This document shows positions 16,132 to 20,516 of a DNA stretch of 20,516 nucleotides, piece after piece; positions within the stretch are counted from its first letter, which is position 1; each line of letters starts with the position of its first letter. Made by a program: the position numbers and the translations under genes. Source of the DNA: Eubacterium sp. UBA3279 (GTDB lineage: Bacteria > Bacillota > Clostridia > Lachnospirales > Lachnospiraceae); the NCBI GenBank assembly GCA_002361775.1, contig DETV01000022.1, forward strand, positions 1,995 to 22,510, written 5' to 3'. The notes beneath the pieces were generated by a model. That model ran no database searches. It saw nothing but the letters and a program-made list of their open reading frames with translations, and was not told the origin of the DNA.

Positions 16132-17919
16132 ATGGGAATTATAAAAGCTGCAAAGCTGGCTTTTGATTATCTGCGGTATGGGGAAGAGGGAGAAGAGCCG
16201 GAAGTAAATCGTGCCATCGATCAGGTAGACCTGGATATTCAAGAGGGACAATTTATTGCCGTACTCGGCCATAATGGAAGTGGAAAGTCTACTCTGGCAA
16301 AACATATCAATGGACTTTTGGTACCATCTGAGGGAACATTGTGGGTAGATCATATGGATACTTCTTCTCCGGATGATATTTGGAAAATACGACAAAAAGC
16401 AGGAATGGTATTTCAGAATCCGGATAATCAGATTATTGGAACCGTTGTAGAAGAAGATGTGGGATTTGGTCCGGAAAATCTGGGAGTTCCCACAGAAGAT
16501 ATATGGAAACGGGTAGACGAGAGTTTGGAAGCGGTGGGCATGACGGCGTATCGTCATCATTCTCCCAATAAACTGTCTGGAGGACAAAAACAGAGAGTGG
16601 CAATTGCAGGAGTAATGGCGATGCATCCCAAATGTATTGTTTTAGATGAACCGACTGCCATGTTGGATCCCAATGGACGAAAAGAAGTACTGCGGGCGGT
16701 AAGGGAACTGAATAAGAAAGAAAAAGTGACGGTTATTCTTATCACCCATTATATGGAAGAGGTCGTTTGGGCAGATGACGTATATGTGATGGACTGTGGA
16801 AGAATTGTAATGCATGGTACACCGAGAGAAATATTCTCTAACGTGGCTCAATTAAAAAAATATAGACTGGACGTTCCCCAGGTGACTTTGCTGGCATATG
16901 AACTGAAGCAGGCAGGCCTGGCGATTGATGATGGGATTCTGACCATAGATGAATTGATTCAGGCGTTAGAGAAAAAAAATCTGCAGGTTCCGAAAGAATG
17001 GAAAAAGGGTGAAAATAATCCTGAAAAATCCTTGCCAAACAAAGAGAAACAGGAGGAAAAATCTCTCAAATTAGATCACATATCCTATGTTTATAATCCG
17101 GGAACTGCTTATGAAATGCATGCTCTGAAAGATGTAAATCTGGAAATACCTCAGGGTCAGTTTGTGGGTATTATCGGTCATACGGGAAGTGGAAAATCCA
17201 CATTGATTCAGCATTTTAACGGATTGATGAAACCTACACAGGGGAAGATATATTTTGAAGGACAGGATATCTGGGCTGAACAATTTCCGTTGAGAGGTTT
17301 GAGAAGTCAGGTGGGACTGGTTTTTCAGTACCCGGAACATCAGCTTTTTGAGACCGATGTGCTTACGGATGTATGTTTTGGACCTAAAAATCAACATCTG
17401 ACTCAGGAAGAATGTGAAAAAAGAGCAAAAGAGGCTCTGGAACATGTGGGATTAGATGAAAGTTATTATGCAAAATCTCCATTTGAACTTTCCGGTGGTC
17501 AGAAAAGAAGAGTGGCAATTGCAGGAGTGCTGGCCATGAATCCGAAGGTGCTTATTTTAGATGAGCCGACGGCAGGTCTGGATCCTATGGGGCGGGACGA
17601 GATTCTGGATCAGATTGCTCAGCTTCATGAAACAAGAGGAATCACGATTATTTTGGTTTCCCACAGTATGGAAGATATTGCCAGATATGTGGAGCGGATT
17701 ATTGTTATGAATCATGGGGAAAAAGCTTTCGATGATGAACCGAAAAAGGTGTTTGCACATTATAAAGAGTTGGAAGCCATTGGTCTGGCTGCTCCCCAGA
17801 TTACCTATATTGTACATGATCTGAAAGAAAAGGGAATGGATGTGGATACAACAGCCACTACCATTGAGGAAGCAAAACTGACGATTATGGAAGCGTTGGA
17901 GAAAAGAGGTGGAGTATGA
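16132..17919 (+). CDS. Fused energy-coupling factor transporter ATPase (EcfA1-EcfA2)
   Basis: Both ATPases of a group II ECF vitamin/cobalt importer are in one 595-residue chain; each is normally a separate protein of about 280-290 residues. First half (EcfA1): Walker A GHNGSGKST at 46-54, LSGGQKQR near 148, Walker B with D172 and E173. Second half (EcfA2): Walker A GHTGSGKST at 349-357, LSGGQKRR near 453, D477 and E478. A hydrophilic linker (about 283-311, rich in K, E and N) joins them. AGGAGG (17051-17056) lies in the linker with no in-frame start codon after it, like the relic of a lost EcfA2 start. The ATG at 16132 matches the usual MGII start with AGGGG 5 bases before; ATG 16117 would add MKGEP. 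Its stop overlaps ecfT (ATGA). Confidence 0.93.
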   Translation: MGIIKAAKLAFDYLRYGEEGEEPEVNRAIDQVDLDIQEGQFIAVLGHNGSGKSTLAKHINGLLVPSEGTLWVDHMDTSSPDDIWKIRQKAGMVFQNPDNQIIGTVVEEDVGFGPENLGVPTEDIWKRVDESLEAVGMTAYRHHSPNKLSGGQKQRVAIAGVMAMHPKCIVLDEPTAMLDPNGRKEVLRAVRELNKKEKVTVILITHYMEEVVWADDVYVMDCGRIVMHGTPREIFSNVAQLKKYRLDVPQVTLLAYELKQAGLAIDDGILTIDELIQALEKKNLQVPKEWKKGENNPEKSLPNKEKQEEKSLKLDHISYVYNPGTAYEMHALKDVNLEIPQGQFVGIIGHTGSGKSTLIQHFNGLMKPTQGKIYFEGQDIWAEQFPLRGLRSQVGLVFQYPEHQLFETDVLTDVCFGPKNQHLTQEECEKRAKEALEHVGLDESYYAKSPFELSGGQKRRVAIAGVLAMNPKVLILDEPTAGLDPMGRDEILDQIAQLHETRGITIILVSHSMEDIARYVERIIVMNHGEKAFDDEPKKVFAHYKELEAIGLAAPQITYIVHDLKEKGMDVDTTATTIEEAKLTIMEALEKRGGV

Positions 17920-18719
17920 TTCGAGATATTACGATAGGACAGTATTATCCGGCGGATTCTATACTTCATCGTCTGGATCCCAGGGTGAAATTTGTGGGTA
18001 CGCTGGTGTATATTATATCCCTGTTTGTATTTTCCTCCTGGATCGGCTATGGAGCAGCAGCTCTTTTTCTGGTGGCTTTGATCGTGTTGTCAAAAGTTCC
18101 GTTTTCATTTATGGTGCGGGGCTTAAAGCCGATTGTGGTTCTTATGTGTGTGACCATGTTTTTTAATATGATTTTTACACCTGGTGAAGCGATCTTTTCC
18201 TTCTGGATCATCACCATCACCAAAGAGGGAGTACGTATGGCTGTGAAATTGGGAATTCGTTTGATTTTCCTGATTATCGGCGCTTCATTGATGACCTTGA
18301 CTACTACTCCCAATCAGCTTACGGATGGATTGGAACGATTAATGAGACCGCTTAATAAAATCCATGTTCCGGTGCATGATATAGCTATGATGATGTCCAT
18401 TGCGCTGCGGTTTATCCCTATATTATTGGATGAAACAGACAAAATTATGAAGGCGCAGACTGCCAGAGGGGCAGACTTTGAGAGCGGGGGACTGATTCAG
18501 AAAGTGAAAAGTATGGTTCCCCTTCTGGTACCTTTGTTTGTATCTGCATTCCGTCGGGCAAATGATCTGGCCATGGCTATGGAGGCAAGATGCTATCACG
18601 GAGGAGACGGAAGAACACAGATGAAACCACTGACCTATGCAGGAAGAGACTACGCGGCATATGTGGTTATGTTTGCATATCTGGGAGTGAGTATCGCTTT
18701 CCGGGTGTTGGGGATTTAG
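17916..18719 (+). CDS. ecfT: Energy-coupling factor transporter transmembrane protein EcfT
   Basis: Membrane scaffold that links the ATPases to interchangeable substrate-binding S components, which are encoded elsewhere. It has 267 residues: the usual N-terminal LHRLDPRVKF, several membrane helices, and the two coupling-helix motifs ARG at 183-185 (TARGADFESG) and ARC at 224-226 (MEARCYHGG). These insert in the grooves of the ATPases. It overlaps the ATPase gene by four bases, so fused ATPase and scaffold are translated together. truA follows after three bases. Confidence 0.95.
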   Translation: MIRDITIGQYYPADSILHRLDPRVKFVGTLVYIISLFVFSSWIGYGAAALFLVALIVLSKVPFSFMVRGLKPIVVLMCVTMFFNMIFTPGEAIFSFWIITITKEGVRMAVKLGIRLIFLIIGASLMTLTTTPNQLTDGLERLMRPLNKIHVPVHDIAMMMSIALRFIPILLDETDKIMKAQTARGADFESGGLIQKVKSMVPLLVPLFVSAFRRANDLAMAMEARCYHGGDGRTQMKPLTYAGRDYAAYVVMFAYLGVSIAFRVLGI

Positions 18720-18722
18720 AAA

Positions 18723-19475
18723 ATGAAACGTGTAAAACTAACGGTTGCTTATGATGGGACAAATTACTGTGGCTGGCAGGTACAGCCCAATGGACTGGCA
18801 ATTCAGGAAGTTTTAAATCAAAAACTTTCGGAACTTTTGGGAGAAAAAATCTCGACAATTGGCGCCAGCAGAACAGATGCGGGAGTTCATGCGCTGGGAA
18901 ATGTGGCTGTGTTTGATACAGAGTCAAGAATGCCGGCAGACAGGATATCCTATGCGATGAATACCCGTCTTCCTGCGGATATAAAGATTCGGGATTCCAG
19001 GGAGGTTCCTCTGGATTTTCATCCTCGTTTTCAGCAAACAATAAAAACTTACGAATATAAAATATACAATAATTCCTTTCCAGATCCTACCAAGAGGCTA
19101 TACACACACTTTTATTATTATCCTTTGGATGTGGAAAAAATGCAGGAAGGTGCAGAATATTTAATTGGAGAGCATGATTTCAAAAGCTTTTCCACATTTA
19201 AACCGGAAGTGGAAAGTACAGTGCGAAGAATTTACAGTCTGACAGTCAGCCGTTCTGATGAGGATGTGATCACTATTCGTATCTGTGGAAATGGCTTTCT
19301 ATATAATATGGTAAGAATTATTGCGGGAACTCTCCTTCGGGTGGGCGGTGGATATTATCCGCCTCAGCAGGTGAAAGAAATTCTGGTGGGGAAAAACCGG
19401 GAATTGGCGGGAGAAACGGCTCGTCCGGAAGGATTAACGCTGGTAAAAATCGAATATCCGGAGTGGAAAGAATAA
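18723..19475 (+). CDS. truA: tRNA pseudouridine synthase A
   Basis: Makes pseudouridine at positions 38-40 of the tRNA anticodon stem. Of 250 residues, the catalytic aspartate is D52 in ASRTDAGVHA. Other hallmarks are YDGTNYCGWQ near the start, the KTYEYKIYN segment and the GNGFLYNMVRIIAGTLLRVG block. There is no strong ribosome binding site; translation probably couples to ecfT three bases upstream. The order ecfT-truA-rplM-rpsI is conserved in many Firmicutes. Confidence 0.96.
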   Translation: MKRVKLTVAYDGTNYCGWQVQPNGLAIQEVLNQKLSELLGEKISTIGASRTDAGVHALGNVAVFDTESRMPADRISYAMNTRLPADIKIRDSREVPLDFHPRFQQTIKTYEYKIYNNSFPDPTKRLYTHFYYYPLDVEKMQEGAEYLIGEHDFKSFSTFKPEVESTVRRIYSLTVSRSDEDVITIRICGNGFLYNMVRIIAGTLLRVGGGYYPPQQVKEILVGKNRELAGETARPEGLTLVKIEYPEWKE

Positions 19476-19493
19476 AAAATCTTTTGTTGTGGA

Positions 19494-19550
19494 AGAAAAC
19501 AGGAAACTCCGGTGGAAAACTTTCCAAAAAGTCCTTGTCATTGTGGATAA
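19494..19550. other. DnaA-box-like sequences between truA and rplM
   Basis: TGTGGATAA (19542-19550) is the exact complement of the consensus DnaA box TTATCCACA. Two weaker copies, TGTGGAAGA (19488-19496 region) and GGTGGAAAA (19511-19519 region), lie within 60 bases in the same orientation. One perfect 9-mer could occur by chance in a window this size, so binding is only a possibility. Confidence 0.3.
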
Positions 19551-19587
19551 CCAGGGAAAAAATATGAAGGAAAAGTAAAAAAAGATA

Positions 19588-19616
19588 TTGACACACACGG
19601 GGCAGTATAATATAAT
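19588..19616 (+). promoter_or_regulatory. Consensus sigma-A promoter of rplM-rpsI
   Basis: TTGACA (19588-19593) and TATAAT (19611-19616) with an exact 17-base spacer are both perfect matches to consensus. Transcription should begin near 19623, about 160 bases before rplM. The strength suits a ribosomal protein operon. Confidence 0.9.
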
Positions 19617-19622
19617 TAGTCA

Positions 19623-19770
19623 GTGTGACGTAGTGCGAAAATGTCAACCCAAAGCCCCGGGAAGACATTTTACATTATAGCTCATTACGAGAGCAGATCG
19701 GCGTCTCCCGGACATGGATGCTGGCTGGTCGGGAATGAGAATAGATAATTAATTTTAGATTGAATAACAG
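19623..19770 (+). ncRNA. Structured rplM leader, probable L13 autoregulatory element
   Basis: The untranslated leader contains nested inverted repeats. One hairpin pairs AAAATGTC (19638-19645) with GACATTTT (19664-19671) around a loop holding CCCGGG. A second domain is closed by CTCATT (19681-19686) and AATGAG (19734-19739), with an inner stem CCCG (19707-19710) with CGGG (19730-19733). Ribosomal protein leaders upstream of rplM are known in Firmicutes (the L13 leader), where L13 represses its own operon. Assignment to that family is inferred from position and foldability, not from a matched consensus. Confidence 0.55.
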
Positions 19771-19781
19771 GAGGGAAATCC

Positions 19782-20210
19782 ATGAACAGTTTTATGGCTA
19801 ATCCAGATAAGATTGAAAGAAAATGGTATGTAGTAGATGCTGAAGGATGTACTCTGGGACGTCTTTCTTCTCAGATCGCAAGCGTATTGAGAGGAAAAAA
19901 CAAACCAGTTTTCACTCCTCATGTAGATACAGGTGATAATGTAATCGTAATCAATGCTGAGAAAATCAAAGTTACAGGTAAAAAACTGGAACAGAAAGTA
20001 TATTACAATCACTCTGATTATGTAGGTGGAATGAGAGAAACAACTCTGAAAGAGTTGATGGCTAAAAAACCTGAGATGGTAATTGAGCTTGCAGTTAAAG
20101 GTATGCTGCCAAAAGGACCTCTGGGAAGACAGATGCTGAAAAAGCTTCATGTATACGCTGGTGCTGAACATCCACATGCAGCTCAGAAACCAGAAGTATT
20201 AACATTTTAA
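19782..20210 (+). CDS. rplM: 50S ribosomal protein L13
   Basis: Early-assembling large-subunit protein, 142 residues, full length. It starts MNSFMANPDKIERKWYVVDA and contains the family block HSDYVGGMRETTLKELMAKKPEM and the signature VKGMLPKGPLGRQMLKKLHVY. AGGAGGG lies 7-8 bases before the ATG. First gene of the rplM-rpsI operon; its product may repress translation through the leader. Confidence 0.98.
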   Translation: MNSFMANPDKIERKWYVVDAEGCTLGRLSSQIASVLRGKNKPVFTPHVDTGDNVIVINAEKIKVTGKKLEQKVYYNHSDYVGGMRETTLKELMAKKPEMVIELAVKGMLPKGPLGRQMLKKLHVYAGAEHPHAAQKPEVLTF

Positions 20211-20227
20211 TGAGGAGGTAAAGAACA

Positions 20228-20516
20228 TTGGCTAATACAAAATTCTACGGAACAGGAAGAAGAAAAAAATCTATCGCTAGAGTATACCTGGTACCAGGTA
20301 CTGGCAAAATCACAATCAATAAAAGAGATATTGATGAATATTTCGGTCTGGAAACTTTGAAAGTAGTAGTTCGTCAGCCATTGGTTGCTACAGAAACTAC
20401 AGATAAGTTTGATGTTCTGGTAAATGTTCACGGTGGTGGATTTACAGGACAGGCTGGTGCAATCCGTCATGGACTTTCTCGTGCTCTGCTTCAGGCAGAT
20501 GCTGAATACAGACCAG
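20228..20516 (+). CDS. rpsI: 30S ribosomal protein S9, cut by the window end
   Basis: The first 96 residues of S9 are visible. They read MANTKFYGTGRRKKSIARVY at the start and later NVHGGGFTGQAGAIRHGLSRAL, the S9 signature. The C-terminal tail that reaches the decoding P site is outside the window. The only start that fits is TTG at 20228, 9 bases after GAGGAGG (20212-20218), 17 bases past the rplM stop. The non-ATG start may tune S9 output relative to L13. Confidence 0.97.
   Translation, partial: MANTKFYGTGRRKKSIARVYLVPGTGKITINKRDIDEYFGLETLKVVVRQPLVATETTDKFDVLVNVHGGGFTGQAGAIRHGLSRALLQADAEYRP

Noticed and set aside
19476..19530. Terminator after truA
   Set aside because: Only short AT stems and the small palindrome GGAAAACTTTCC-like element are present; none has a stable stem followed by T residues.

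Overview
The window looks like a chromosomal segment of a low-to-mid GC Firmicute of class Clostridia, most likely a gut Lachnospiraceae (Blautia/Dorea/Mediterraneibacter-like). This is inferred from gene content, strong AGGAGG ribosome binding sites, the tig-clpP-clpX-lon-engB and ecfA-ecfT-truA-rplM-rpsI gene orders, and protein wording such as the MNSFMAN start of L13. No rRNA, tRNA, CRISPR array or complete IS element was seen.

Left end (1-2070): the C-terminal two thirds of a large serine recombinase enters from outside the window and runs directly into the C-terminal half of an ABC-transporter substrate-binding protein (NMT1/SsuA-like) in another frame. The simplest reading is one end of an integrated element that has split a host transporter gene. 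The last codons and the stop of the recombinase appear to lie in host DNA. A perfect 14-bp hairpin ends the host gene remnant. It is shared with a convergent 56-codon gene on the minus strand (2073-2243).

Import operon (2440-7184): a lipoprotein solute-binding protein, two permeases, an ATPase and a PHP-domain phosphoesterase, with stop/start overlaps joining the last four genes. A complete importer translationally coupled to a metal-dependent phosphoesterase suggests uptake and intracellular cleavage of a phosphorylated compound. The substrate cannot be read from the sequence. The divergent region upstream holds several dyads that could be operators.

Housekeeping (7315-15075): proC and a DJ-1/PfpI protein form a pair. 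The protein quality-control cluster follows: trigger factor, ClpP, ClpX, Lon, then the ribosome-assembly GTPase EngB. Together these fold nascent chains, degrade damaged proteins and mature the 50S subunit. A DMT-superfamily transporter begins just after engB.

Right end (15077-20516): after the DMT transporter come an ECF vitamin-transporter module, truA, and the rplM-rpsI ribosomal operon, whose second gene is cut by the window end. The ECF module is notable because EcfA1 and EcfA2, separate genes in most Firmicutes, are one 595-residue polypeptide here, with an AGGAGG relic at the fusion point. rplM is preceded by a perfect consensus promoter (TTGACA-17-TATAAT) and a roughly 160-nt structured leader, probably an L13 autoregulatory leader.
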